From Aspidiotus rigidus (taxonomy: Eukaryota > Arthropoda > Insecta > Hemiptera > Diaspididae), in contig JAVHKY010000071.1 of NCBI GenBank assembly GCA_035079385.1, forward strand, positions 2,172,001 through 2,236,000: DNA of 64,000 bases, in the 5' to 3' direction. The translations under genes were made by a program, and so were the position numbers. Under the pieces are notes generated by a model, which saw only the letters and a list, made by a program, of their open reading frames with translations, ran no database searches and was not told the DNA's origin. Below, piece after piece: positions 11,240 to 21,129 of the stretch (position 1 is its first letter; every line of letters begins with the position of its first letter).

Positions 11240-11680
11240 TAAAAATGAACTCGTGAAGGTAGTCGTTGAAAAAGCCATGATCGCTTAACACCTGCGTCGG
11301 GTGAAAGTTCAGCTAACAATGGACTCGGTTTATCCACTCACTCATCAAGGTTGCGTATCATCAGACGGGTTTTCCAAGTACCCAGCTCACTCTGGGCAAT
11401 TGCTCCTTTCAATTTTGCTAGCAAGGAGCGTCTGGCCTCCTGCTTAACCTGTGAAGCCTCTCGATAGGTTGTCGTCTTCTTTTTTGCTTTGAAGTAGCTC
11501 GATTGGTGGTGAACGTGCTAATACGCAAAGAGCCTCCATCGAGACAGTGTGGTAGGCATTGATACACCTCAGCGCAGCTCTTTGTTGGATCTTTACCATC
11601 TCTCTTCTTGTGTGTGTTATCTTCATCGAGTCGGCCAATACTGGGGCACCATATAGAGGGATTGACAAGGCAGTGCTCAT
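11240..11680 (-). pseudogene. R1-like ORF2: thumb and C-terminal finger
   Basis: The frame 11680-11444 reads SIPLYGAPVLADSM, then QQRAALRCINAYHTVSMEAL and ARSPPIELL. These match the R1-clade thumb block (LYGAPVW, QRxxALRxxxAYRTVS, AGxPPI). Downstream, at about 11340-11240, FHPTQVLSDHGFFNDYL corresponds to the region next to the terminal CCHC finger. The reading frame is not continuous. It is noncatalytic alone. Confidence 0.7.
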
Positions 11681-12006
11681 CAGATCCTTTTTCTTGCTAC
11701 TCTCAGTTCTCCTAGGTTCTTCATTAGGTGGCTTAGGTATGCAGTATCCTGCCTCCCTTTTCCGCAGTCATCAGGAAATGGTGCCTGAAGCTCAGTGTTG
11801 AGTTAAACCAGATGCCTAGATACTTCATAAGTTTCCACACCCTACAGGCAAAAGAAGGGAGGACTGAACTTCCGACGGATCGTGAATAAAATGGCCTCCG
11901 TCTTACCAACTACTCAATCCAACGCATCAATACCTCTACGGTTTATCCTGCTCTCCACCGCTATAGTTGTTTCGGCAAGGTATATCGCCAGCGTGTCATC
12001 CGCGCA

Positions 12007-12237
12007 TCAGATAAGCTCAACACCCGAGGGCAGCTTTACCTTAAATATCCTGTTCAATGCAGCACACCACAACGGCAACCCGAGGACCAACCCCTGCAGC
12101 ACCCCACAAGTAACTGGGCGCTTTACTGTACCAGCAGACGTCTCTGCTTGGATTTCACGGCATCTAAGATAGCTGCTGATCATCCTGAGTAGGTATGCGG
12201 CCACTTCTGCGTCCGCGAGGGCAATATCTTCTTTCAT
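12007..12237 (-). pseudogene. R1-like ORF2: RT palm fragment
   Basis: Reads LLRMISSYLRCREI, then VTCGVLQGLVLGLPLW, followed by LPSGVELI. The usual motif is TxGVPQGSVLGPxLW; here P to L and S to L changes show decay. The catalytic FADD block that should follow lies in a damaged stretch near 11990 and is not open in this frame. Confidence 0.65.
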
Positions 12238-12659
12238 AGAATCGAGTTGAACGCATTTCTTATGTCGAAGTTGAAAGATGCGAAAAACTGACGCGTAGCA
12301 ATTGCTGACTCGGCTATCCTCTTCAGCCGAATCCCAGCATCTGATGTACAGCGTCCACTTTGGAAATCCCTAAACACTACTAGAGGTTATATCTCTTTCC
12401 TTCAGAAAGTCGATTGGCTGTCACTCTCTCCAGAAGTTTCCCAACATTGTCCAACAGATACAGTGGTCGACAAGAGTATGGAAGGCCAGGTGGTTTATCC
12501 TTCTTATCGATCAACGCTAGCCTGGCTTTCTTCTAACGCACAGGGAACAGTCCCTCAGTAACTGCCGCATTGAATGTATCAACAAGCAGTGCTGGGTCAA
12601 CTGGATGTATGGCGCTCGAGACTGGATATGGAATCTCATAAGGGCATGGAGCCTTCCAA

Positions 12660-12960
12660 TAGTTACCCCGCAGTCTATTGACTGCTGAATCCACCTCCCT
12701 CGGTACCTAGGAGGGATATACCATCCTCCTCTACTATCGGCAACGTTACCATTGGTGGTGGCTGCTGTGGGAACGAGCCATTAGTGATTTGCCCCACAAC
12801 ATCCGGCTCCATTCGGCTCATTGCTGGAAGGCCCTTTAGCATTATCTTGTAGGGCTCGATAAACGAGTCCACCTCCGCCATTTCGCACAGCTCCTTCCAT
12901 GCAGCACTGTTGTTGTCTCTTATAGCTTTCGTCAGCCTCTTACAAGCCAGCTAGTATTCA
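12660..12960 (-). pseudogene. R1-like ORF2: linker between endonuclease and RT
   Basis: The frame 12881-12675 reads MAEVDSFIEPYKIMLKGL and later GSFPQQPP. This fits the R1 linker (WxEVDxDPYKxVxxxL, then GLFP). It lies at the expected distance between the endonuclease and RT pieces. Confidence 0.55.
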
Positions 12961-13154
12961 GATGCAACCACTCGCATCCCTTCCAACCCTCTACTACGCT
13001 GGTATATCTCACGCTAATGGTTGCACTCTTTCTTTAACTCGGCAATATTTTTAGTCCACCAGTAAACGGCTCTCCTCTTCTTTGGTGGACCTTGCCTGGT
13101 ATGGCTACATCGCTTCTCTGCTGCGACCTTGGCCTTTTCTTCTTGTTCTTGTCC

Positions 13155-13649
13155 TTAATCCCAAGTGGGATCGAGGTAGCCAGCTCTGAACGGTCGCTGT
13201 TCAGCTTCCTGACGGCCGAATTTTCTTGCCAGCTTTTGTGGAGCAGCGACCTCAACTTCCCGTTGGATGGAAAAGTTGATATACCGATGTTCGCTCCTGA
13301 GAAGCTCTCGATCCAGTACTGCCCAGCCTTCTATTCTCCGGGTTAGGTTCTCTGAGGCAAAGGTGACATCAATAATGGACCCATAACATTGATGCAGTCG
13401 GGTTGGAATGTTACCCATGTTGACCATTTCCAGTCCAGTGCAGGCAATCCACTCCCCCAAGGCATGTCCACGGTGGTCAGTTCGGCCAGAATGCCATTCT
13501 TTTGACCAGGCATTGAAGTCGCCAGCCATAATCAATTTCTCACCTCGCCTTCTGGAAAAGTTTCCTTCCAATTCGTCTAGGGAGTCCTCATACACCGGGA
13601 AGGGCCGATTTGGAAAGAAATAGCAACTGTAGACAACCATATCAGTCAT
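13155..13649 (-). pseudogene. R1-like AP-endonuclease domain
   Basis: A 164-codon frame. VVYSCYFFPNRPF is followed by LIMAGDFNAWSKEW, a match to the GDFNAxxxxWG block whose Asp and Asn are catalytic. Then come TDHRGHALGEW, IIDVTFAS and SEHRYINFSI, where the usual SDH has become SEH. This APE-type nuclease nicks target DNA in non-LTR elements. The N-terminal third of the domain, with the catalytic glutamate, is missing because the element is truncated at about 13650. Confidence 0.75.
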
Positions 13650-13838
13650 CTAAACAGCAACTGTTCACGTGACAACGCGTGACTAACTTCTTTATTGAGT
13701 TAGACGGTGCAGTATACAACGAGTTAGGATGACACATCCTGACTCATGAACGACTCATGACACAGTTCATCATATGAGTAATCAATTCTATGTACGTTTC
13801 ATGCTAGCCTTTAACATACTCCTCCCTTGCGGGTGAGA
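13650..13838 (-). repeat. BEL-type 3' LTR fragment with polypurine tract
   Basis: On the minus strand CACCCGCAAGGGAGGAG (13820-13836) is followed by TGTTAAAGGCTAGC, a plausible polypurine tract and LTR start at 13816. A CAATAAAG-type polyadenylation word lies further in, near 13698. The far end runs into the R1-like element at about 13650. No full second LTR was identified. Confidence 0.5.
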
Positions 13839-14237
13839 GAAGGAAAATTTTCGAGCATCTGCAATGGAAACTACAAAATACACACAATAAAATAGCAATA
13901 TATGATGTAACTCAGTCAAAGGCTCCGTTTATTTTGAAAATCATATTCTTGTACTGCACTCCTTAAATGATGCAGGTCCACAAACGACAAATTATAATTT
14001 TATCCCTCTTTTTAAACTGTCGGCACTAACAGTCAATGTATCCTGCATTTTTTTTATTTGCGTCACCAGAAAGAATGAGTTTTGTTTTGTTTTTTCGTTT
14101 CGTCGTTGCTGGCGCTGGCTCTGCATTTGACTTAGTATTAAGTAGTTCTTTACTCTTTGTAGTATTGTTTCACCCCGATGAAGACGACGGTGATATAATT
14201 TTGTATAATAAAATAATTGGACGTCAGTGCCTTGAAG

Positions 14238-14763
14238 TTAATCAATTTTAACCAATTTTGATATTGGTCGTTTAAATTCATGAAATTTCATATTCTTTTC
14301 GTCTGCGTTCCCTGACCTCATTTTTACTATTGCTACACGTGTAATGTTGTCAGGGCCGGGGTGCAACTTCTCCACTCGTGCTAAAGGCCATCGAAGAGGA
14401 GGAGAATTATTATTAATAACGACGACTATATCATCTGTTTTTATGTCGTCCTTGGCTACCTTCCACTTTGTGCGTTGTTGCAAGGTGTTTAAATATTCCC
14501 GATTCCAGCGCTTCCAGAATTCCTGAACCTTCTTGTTGCCAATATTTCAATCGATTAAGTGGTACTTCAGATAAGTCTGGATTAGGAAGCGCTGTCAAAG
14601 GGCCACCGATAAGGAAATGGCCGAGGGTAATAATGGCATTGATTTCATTAGGATTGGAGGACTCGGCAAATGACGGACGCGAATTTAAGCATGCTTCAAT
14701 GCGAATTAACAACGTTTCGTTTTGTTCATAGGTGAAAAGTGTGTTCCCGAGAACGGCATTCAA
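14238..14763 (-). pseudogene. BEL/Pao integrase, C-terminal region
   Basis: Two overlapping frames (14763-14431 and 14483-14238). The first includes IEACLNSRPSF and ITLGHFLIGGPLTALP, the usual xxLNSRPL and LTPxHFLxGxPL motifs. The second has TKWKVAKDDIKTDDIVVVI, then PPLRWPLARVEKLHPGPDN, and ends RPISKL, matching the BEL-type DUF5641 end (KW, GDLVLI, PxxWxLGRVxxxxPGxD, RPxxKLxxL). A frameshift joins them. It lies just before the untranslated 3' part of the element. Confidence 0.8.
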
Positions 14764-14876
14764 ATATTTTTTAACCGATTTTACACCTGCCTCCCATAGC
14801 CCTCCAAAGGAAGGACCATGAGGAGGAGAGAAGTGCTAAGAGATTCCTTTTTCCACAATATGATTCGAAATTGTTT

Positions 14877-15212
14877 CTAAAAATTCAATAATTTTCCAAG
14901 TTCATTGTTGGCGCCTGCAAAATTCGTGCCGTTGTCTGACCACACATCATTGGGAAGCCCTCGTCTCCCTATGAAACGATCAAAAGGGGTGAGAAAGTGT
15001 TCAGTAGTCAAGTTCGATACAAGTTCTAAATGGATGGACTTTGTGGCAAAACATACAAAAATTGCAATATAAGCTTCGGTGGTAACGTGTCGTTGACCCC
15101 GCCTTCCTTTGTACAATAAATCATGAGAACCTGAGTAGTCTACACCTACTGTTGGGAATGGTCGTGCTGATACAACACGATACCTCGGTAAAGAGCCTAT
15201 TATTTGTGCCAT
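14877..15212 (-). pseudogene. BEL/Pao integrase catalytic core
   Basis: A 111-codon frame. It opens with LPRYRVVSARPFPTVGVDYS (VDYSG carries the first catalytic Asp), then IAIFVCFATKSIHLELVS, RRGLPNDVWSDNGTNF (SDNGTNF, the second catalytic Asp) and GANNEL. The third catalytic residue (Glu, normally about 35 residues later) falls in the interval 14870-14770, which is out of frame. The motifs are strongly of BEL/Pao type. The RNase-H-fold enzyme would join element ends to target DNA. Confidence 0.85.
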
Positions 15213-15260
15213 CGAATCTGTTTTCAGTTTTGTACAAATTATACAATTTTTAATGGACAG

Positions 15261-15899
15261 TCAAATGGTTGAGTTTGATCTTAAAATCCAGAAATCCCGT
15301 CTTAAAATTGACTTCATAGCCTGGACCTTACTATGTAAATTACAAAGATGCTCATTTCTTATTAGTAATTCTGTAAAGACATGATTTTCTGGCAAAAAAA
15401 TTGGGTGCTTTTGTTCGAACGATAAATTGGCGTTTTCCAGTCTGCCGCCTACACATAGTACATCGTTAGCATCAAGAAATGGGTCAAGACTTACAAGTCG
15501 ACTATGTTTATCGATATTTTTTCCCTTTTTTAAGTTTTTTATCTCATTTTGAAAGTGTTTCCGTTGTACTAACTTCATTAGAAGTGTTCTTGCTTGTTTG
15601 AATACGAACGAAGCAAGGGCTCCTTTCACAAATGGTCCAAACCAATGAAAGTTCCAATAAAATTTCAGAACCCGAGCAGTCACTCGAATCATATCACTAT
15701 ACGACGAGAACCTTTCAAAATAAGATGTCTTAAATTTCACAAACGTACAAGTAAAATATTTTCGCGCATGACGTACTTCAAAGGTTGCAAACTGACGAAG
15801 ATTGGAATTGAATAGCGAAGGAGAAGGGAGAAGTGTCACAGCTAATAAAATCAGGCACCTTCCACCAAAGAATGTTTTCTTGTAAGAGTGTTGGCGCAA
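15261..15899 (-). pseudogene. BEL/Pao RNase H end and integrase zinc-binding region
   Basis: A 212-codon frame. The C-terminal half reads LDPFLDANDVLCVGGRLENA, then KHPIFLPENHVFTELLI and HLCNLHSKVQAMKSILRRDF. These are the GGRLxxA, KHPIxLPxxHxxTxLLI and HxGxQ-type blocks that precede BEL integrases. The N-terminal 80 residues are a damaged RNase H tail. The first conserved block reads in a clean frame, but stops at both ends isolate it from neighbours. Confidence 0.75.
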
Positions 15900-16070
15900 C
15901 CCCCCGAGATAGCAAATCTGCTGGATTATTTTTTGTGTCGATGTAGTCCCAGTTTATAGCATCTGATTTTTTTTGAATTTTTTCAACTCTATTTGCAATA
16001 AACGGAACCCATCGCGTGTGAGGAGAGCTGAGCCAACACAGAACAATTTCACTGTCGCACCATAGTCGAA

Positions 16071-17008
16071 CTAAATCAATCTTAGAGTTTGAAGGAAGAC
16101 TGTTCTTGACCTGTGTAAGTATAGGTCATTCAAGACAATGGCTCCACACAATTCTAACCTGGCAATCGAGAGTTTTTTCAAGGGAGCCAGCCACCTTCTT
16201 CCTAGCACATAATAGATGACATTCCACGCCGGTATCGTAAAAAAGATCGTATGTAGATAGCTGCTCCGTACGCACGCGCTCTGTTGCGTCAGAGAAACCG
16301 TGAATTTCAATACGACAAGGAGAGAAAGCGCAAATGGCGTTTCGTTGATTTTCAATTTTTTGTAACGAAGGTAACTCCAGTGAAAATTTCCTTTAAATTT
16401 GTAAATACTCATCTGGGAGAACATCGTCCCACTTGGTTTTTAATTTCCAGAGAGACTGCATGTAGATTTTCAAAGAAACAGTCACTCGAGCTAAAAGCCC
16501 AAAGGGATGGAAAATAGTTGAAATAATCGATAACATCTCTCTTTTTGTAATTTCCTTTGGTTCTCGTAAGTGTACCCAAATTTGACATGTGTCCCTTTGA
16601 GGATTCCAAATCAATCCCAATGTTTTTATCAATTGCTCGTTGCTAAAAGATACCGGAAACGATTTTTCTAAATTTTCTGGAGGAATTTTCTCCAATAAAA
16701 GAGGCGCGTGGCGGGTGATTAGCGCACCACTTTTTAAGCTGAAATTTTCCTTTCTCGAGAAGAGAAGAAACCTGGTCACGGATTTGGATTGCTTCATCCA
16801 ACGAATCAGCTCCTGTAAAAATGTTATCAACGTAACATCCCTTCGTGAGCCCAGATTTTCCCTCTTCAAATTCATTTCCATCGACTTCCGAAAGTACCTT
16901 TAAACAACGAGTAGCAAGGAATGGAAACGAGGCAAGACCAAAAGGTAAAACAGTCAATTCGTAGGTCTGAACTGGTTCTTCAGGACTATCTCGCCAAAAG
17001 ATCCGCAA
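16071..17008 (-). pseudogene. BEL/Pao RT palm/thumb and RNase H start
   Basis: Three overlapping frames. 17008-16643 reads IFWRDSPEEPVQTYEL, LPFGLASFPFLATRCL and then KGCYVDNIFTG. The catalytic YVDD box appears as YVDN, so the second active-site Asp is lost. 16881-16393 continues with the thumb (LIKTLGLIWNPQRD, then IISTIFHPFGLLA). 16424-16071 has LAPLKKLSIARLELCGAIVL from the RNase H region, where LxxLSIPRLELxAA is typical. Frameshifts divide it. The YVDN change suggests long inactivity. Confidence 0.8.
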
Positions 17009-17022
17009 AAAGGGTATATCGC

Positions 17023-17440
17023 TTAAGTCAACTTCGATTTATCTGTACATTTGGCATATATCGGTAGGAAAAAGCTATTTAAATACATTCGCGAGCAAAT
17101 TGGAATAGAAAATAAGTCCGCCTGTACAACAGGTCCCATCATCAGACAGTCATTCAACGACAAGCCTATAGATGATGGCATACTTGCATCAAATACAATA
17201 CAATATTTTGTACTAGATAACTCCTCTTTTACTACCACATGATGAGGAATATAGTAAGATAGTGAAACTGTGTCGTCAGTACTCAATTTCATATGCCTTG
17301 TTTTATGAAATCATGAATGCTGTCACTGTAGTCGGCCTTTAATTGTTCATTTTTGTTTAATTTTCTTTCCAGCGAATAGAAACGTCGAAGTGCTTGACTT
17401 TTGGAGGAGGAGGCAACTCAGCTATATGGTCTACTACAAT
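17023..17440 (-). pseudogene. BEL/Pao RT N-terminal part
   Basis: The frame 17292-17023 has SYYIPHHVVVKEELSSTKYC, then IVFDASMPSSIGLSLNDCLM and GPVVQADLFSI. These are the diagnostic BEL motifs YYxPHHxVxK, RxVFDAS and SLNDxLxxGPxxQxDL, with the first catalytic Asp region downstream. Upstream, in another frame to about 17440, SSKSQALRRFYSLERKLNKN fits the pre-RT helix. The end at 17023 joins the next frame across a shift. Confidence 0.75.
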
Positions 17441-17686
17441 TCATCTTATTTTCAGTTTGTATGCAGACGTTTGCGATTTGATCTTTAATTCTACATAAGA
17501 TTTTAAAGAAGTTGTCATATCTTGAATCCCACTTATTTGAAAATTTTGAAAGAATATCTGCAATCTTAAAATGTTGACGACTCGCCTGGTGACAATGGGT
17601 TGAATAATGAAAATTAAAAGTGCTAGTAAATTAGCTTAGTGAAAAACACATAAAACGGAATGCGAACAAAAAAAACTAGACGAAGG

Positions 17687-17860
17687 CAGGGTCGCCAAAA
17701 TTGTGGGTGATGGATGAAATATGTACTTTTCGCAACGGCCAACGAGTTTATCATATGATCTGAGAAACAACAACTGAACTACTACTACATCACATTCACA
17801 AGTACGGCTTACATATATTTATAGTGTTGCCAAAGATGTATTTGATGACAAGTTGACATT
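17687..17860 (-). promoter_or_regulatory. LTR end with primer-binding-site-like sequence and TATA box
   Basis: On the minus strand CACTATAAATATATG (around 17812-17826, TATA-like) is followed about 110 bases later by CATCACCCACAATTT and TGGCGACCCTG (17697-17687). TGG-starting primer sites next to an LTR end are standard. CAGTTGTTGTTT here resembles CAGTTGCTGTTT at about 13660 in the other LTR fragment. It lies between gag and pol, an odd place, suggesting two joined copies. No tRNA match was tested. Confidence 0.45.
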
Positions 17861-17879
17861 CTTATCAACTTCCACTTCT

Positions 17880-19048
17880 TGATCGAGCTTCACGGGTGTT
17901 GACCTTCAATTTGACGAACGGTCGCAATGTAGCAACGTCCCTGGCATGTACTACATTGGAATTGACATCGCCCATAGCATCTTCCTTTGAAACATCTTTG
18001 GCATTGAGAGTTCTTTTGAATTATATCATATCTTTTCTCTGGTTCAAGCTTAAGAATTGCGGACATTTATGAGCTCCATGATCTTTATTTTTGCATATCA
18101 TGCAAGAAGGGACCAACTTCAATGATCTCACCTCTGCTTCCTTTGTAGTAGAAACATGGGCGTTTCCTTTTGTAGCCTTTGTAGAGTTTTCTTTTGCGCC
18201 TACCGCGCGTCTGTATGCATTGCATCGGGATTCCATAAAGCGAATGAACTCGTCAAAACTGGCAAATTTTTCTCTTTTCTCCATCTCGCGCTCCCAATCA
18301 AGTCTGGTAAATTGACTGAGAACATCTATTTCCTCATTCTCATTGAATGTTATTGACAGAGCAGCCACTTAAGCGCGAAAGTGTGTGATTATTGTACGTA
18401 GATTGACTGACTTTGCTGGCTGACACTTGAACATGGCATCCATATGCCTAGATATCTTCTTGAGGGGGTCGTCATAATGGTTCATTAGTACCGCCCAAGC
18501 CTTTTCATAGTACAACCCATCTATTGGAAAAGTTTTGATTATGGTACAGGGTTTGCCTTTTACTTTTGCACAGAGAAACTGGTGTTTTTCTAGTGCACCC
18601 AATTTGTTGCTTTTGTGTATACATGTCGTGAATAACTTCTTGAAGTTGTTCCACTTCTCCTTTGTACCATCAAACACCTCAAAGTCGATTTTCTGGAACT
18701 TCAATCGACCAGTGGATGTTTCTCCTCGCTCGGTATCAATCATTTTCATTAATTTTACTTTCATCCCTTTTACCAATGTCATGAATTCCTTTCGCGTCAA
18801 AAGAAGGGACTCATGATGAACCCCTTCTTCTACAGCAGCATCATTGCTCAGGTTCATGGCCAACGCACTTAGCTCAGCATGGGCCAAAAAATACTGATTT
18901 TCAATTTTTTCTACGTCATTCAACTCGTTCTTAGCTGATATTTTGTCTTTCAAAGTGATCGCAGCTTCCACGAATTCACATTCCATTTCCACGTCAAGTT
19001 GTAACACGCGGCACTTTTCTCGACTCGCACAACACTTTTCATGTAGCG
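17880..19048 (-). pseudogene. BEL/Pao gag with zinc knuckle
   Basis: Frames 19130-18369 and 18368-18021 are separated by one stop, so they may be one gag broken by a nonsense change. The first contains KIDFEVFDGTKEKWNNFKKL and FLCAKVKGKPCTIIKTFPID, the DUF1759-type block of BEL Gag. The second has ITFNENEEIDVL and a knuckle CMICKNKDHGAHKC followed by FLSLNQR, as in BEL Gag (CxxCxxxHxxxxC, then FLxLxxxxR). After 18021 another frame continues toward the protease. The first ~16 codons of the apparent frame (19130-19049) are inverted Penelope sequence, so the real gag starts at or beyond 19048. Confidence 0.75.
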
Positions 19049-19097
19049 CGACCCGTGGATAGCAATATCGGTCGAAGTACTTTTCCGATAAATACCG
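19049..19097 (-). repeat. Inverted 49-bp Penelope segment at the element's 5' junction
   Basis: 19049-19097 is the reverse complement of 19298-19346 with one mismatch (starts CGACCCGTGG, ends ATACCG). It sits directly at the junction between BEL gag and the plus-strand Penelope RT. Confidence 0.9.
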
Positions 19098-19100
19098 CAG

Positions 19101-19746
19101 GTGTTTTTGAATCACGTTTTCTATTGGCATGTGGATGACATATTGTGTGCGTGGACCGGTCCTACGGAGCTCCTTAGTGAGTTTCTGGCTTATTTAAATA
19201 GTTTATACCCGTCCATGAAATTCACTCTTGAAGTTGGCGGTTTATCAATAAATTTTCTGGACTTAACCATATCCGTCGTCGACGGTGTCCATGATTTCGG
19301 TATTTACCGGAAAAGTACTTCGACCGATATTGCTATCCACGGGTCGTCTTTCGTACCTTTTGCCCATAAAGTTGCTACATTTAATAGTTTAATATATCGC
19401 CTCACTCAGATCCCTCTGAGTGAAGTAGCGTTTAATAAGGAACTCGTGACAATAAAGCACTTGGCCAGAGTGAATCAGGTCAAAGTGGACATTGACCTTA
19501 TGGTCCGTAGGAGACTTACAAGATAAAAGTCTCGATTCTACTACCTCCCTCCCCCGTCAGTTGCATCTCGATAGGCGTAAACGGTGGATTAGGATGCCGT
19601 TTTTGGGGAAGTTTTCTTCGGAGTTGAGCCGTGTCCTCCGTCCCTTTGGTTTCCGGCCGGTGTTTTATAGTACCAATACGGTGAAGAGCCTTCTGGTCAA
19701 GTTAAAGGATCCGATACCGATGGCCGAGAGGGGGGGTGTTTATAGG
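19101..19746 (+). pseudogene. Penelope-like RT, C-terminal half
   Basis: Starts in the RT palm: YWHVDDILCAW is the YVDD-type box with both catalytic Asp retained. Then LYPSMKFTLEVGG, INFLDLTISVV, GIYRKSTSTDIAIHGSS, FAHKVATFNSLIYRL and PLSEVAFNKEL, all in Penelope order. A frameshift near 19500 leads to PFLGKFSSELSRVLRPFGF, FYSTNTVKSLLVKLKDP and GGVYR, the linker to the endonuclease. The methionine at 19101 is inside the inverted junction and is not the original start. The gene is cut at 19746 by the MULE. Confidence 0.85.
19738..19746. other. 9-bp target-site duplication (left), GTTTATAGG
   Basis: GTTTATAGG at 19738-19746 is repeated exactly at 20776-20784. Removing one copy plus the insert restores an uninterrupted Penelope frame (the VYR/VAC junction). 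Confidence 0.9.
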
Positions 19747-20775
19747 CGTTCCCGTGCATTTTCCCGAACACGTATTCCCGAGGACACTTTCCGGAATTAC
19801 ATTTTCCCGAATAATTTTTGCCTCGTATTACATTTTCCCGAACCACTATATGCCGAACACATTTTCCGGAAAATATGTTGACCGGAAAAATTTTTTCCCG
19901 AATAATTATTTTCCCGATTACTTTTTTTCCCGAATACTAAGTTGTCCGAAACTTTTTCCCGAATTTTTTTCCATGACCCACTAATGTACACACATTCTCA
20001 CTACTCATTAACGTATATTTTCCTATGTACATACGGTGGTATGTTACGTACGTGTGAGAATTAAGAAAATGAAAGTGATACAGTAGGATACGGATGATCA
20101 GCTTCTCAGGAAATAACGATTGTATGTCCTAAGGTTCTTAAATAGTCAAGCACCGTCCCCGCGTTCTTGTGCACGGTGTACTCCGTTACGATGTCTTGAA
20201 TACGTTCTTGCATTTGGGTCCATACTTTCTTCGGCGCCGCTTTCGTTCGTTTTCCGAGGGCCAGCTCGGAAATACTCACCTCGGTAAAAGCTTGTTCTTT
20301 TTGTAGTTCGATAATACACGAGTATAAATCAGGATGATGCTTTCCTACGACGATTCTAAACCGATTATGCCAGCCCTCGGAACAGTTATTTGTACGGTGC
20401 AACTTATTTGTAGCAGCATGGTACTGATTCCAGACAGAAGGCGCGTATCTGGGCGGTACTGATGTTCGTTGAGACCTTCCTCTCCTCTTGGCAGGTCTAC
20501 CTCTAACGTACGTGTGCTCGAAGTAGTCCATGACTGGCAGAAGGGCTTCAGGCACGGCGGCGCGAGATTTCTCCGGAAAATTATTTTCGGGAATAAAATT
20601 GTTCGGGTAGAAATATTTTCGGTAAAATGACTCTTCGGATGGAAAACTTTCGGGAAAATGTGTTCGGGTTCATTTCATTCGGGCAAAAAACTATTCAGGT
20701 ACATGTACTTCGGGAAAAATTACATTCGTGAAAATGACATTCGGGAATACGTGTTCGGGAAAACGATAGGGAATC
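19747..20775 (-). mobile_element. Mutator-like element (MULE), 1,029 bp, internally deleted
   Basis: Bounded by a 9-bp duplication GTTTATAGG, the size typical of the MuDR/MULE superfamily. Both ends (about 230 bp left, about 210 bp right) are built of many TTCCCGAA/TTCGGGAA-type words, about eight per side, in mirror orientation, so the ends are inverted relative to each other although base-by-base pairing is imperfect. The interior holds the 3' part of a MULE transposase on the minus strand. The DDE core is missing, so the element is non-autonomous. Confidence 0.85.
20106..20555 (-). pseudogene. MULE transposase, C-terminal fragment (149 codons)
   Basis: MDYFEHTYVRGRP is followed by PPRYAPSVWNQYHAATNKLH, RTNNCSEGWHNRF, HHPDLYSCIIELQKEQA. 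The FExTYxGR, WNxY, RTNNxxEGWHxxF and HPxxxxxIxxLQxEQ order is that of MULE transposases common in insects; the EGWH segment follows the last catalytic Glu region. The frame is clean across this piece and stops just inside the left TTCCCGAA array. The N-terminal zinc finger and DDE core are absent; a methionine at 20555 is probably incidental. Confidence 0.8.
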
Positions 20776-21129
20776 GTTTATAGGGTGGCCTGTGGTGATT
20801 GCCCGAGCGTGTACATACGGATAACTAGCCGTCAATTCAAAATTAGAGTTGATGAACACAGGAAAGCCTGGGAAAAAAGAAAAGTAGAGGAGTCGGCGTT
20901 TGCTGACCACTTAATTGAATTTGGTCATAGTCTCAAAGAGGGATCTGAAGTTCTCCTCCACAGGGAAAAATCTTATTTTAGGCGTTTAGCATTAGAAGAA
21001 ATTGAAATTCATCGTCACCGAAATATTAAAGACATTACCGTGGTGAACAGGTACATTCCTGAGGAGGGATTGATTGAATTAGTCTATGAGGATGATTCAC
21101 ACTTCGATGACTCGCTGGTTCAGTCATGA
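20776..21129 (+). pseudogene. Penelope-like GIY-YIG endonuclease domain
   Basis: The frame resumes after the MULE with RVACGDCPSVYIRITSRQF. In Penelope elements the motif is GVYxxxCxxCxxxYIGxTxR; here the G of YIG is I-R, so the active site is altered. RVDEHRKAW, FADHLIEFGHSL and LALEEIEIHRH (with the conserved Glu) follow. The end at 21129 is a TGA. This domain nicks DNA to prime reverse transcription. It is now cut off from its RT by the MULE. Confidence 0.85.

Larger units (their letters stand above)
11240..13650 (-). mobile_element. R1-clade-like non-LTR retrotransposon, decayed, 5'-truncated
   Basis: Minus-strand pieces in correct order: AP-endonuclease (13649-13155), linker (about 12960-12660), RT palm (12237-12007), thumb (11680-11444), and a C-terminal zinc-finger-like stretch around 11240-11340 reading FHPTQVLSDHGFFNDYL. 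This matches the ORF2 order of R1-type elements. Frameshifts and stops divide the pieces. The right end begins inside the endonuclease domain next to a BEL-type LTR, consistent with 5' truncation at insertion. Confidence 0.75.
13650..19048 (-). mobile_element. BEL/Pao-type LTR retrotransposon(s), decayed
   Basis: Minus-strand order: gag (19045-17900), RT start (about 17440-17023), RT core/RNase H (17008-16071), integrase zinc-binding part (15899-15261), integrase core (15212-14877), integrase C-terminus (14763-14238), then a polypurine tract and LTR-like sequence (13838-13650). Motifs are characteristic of BEL/Pao. An LTR/primer-site-like sequence at 17687-17860 sits between gag and pol, so two copies may be joined or nested. 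The 5' end is replaced by a Penelope insertion at 19049. Confidence 0.75.
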
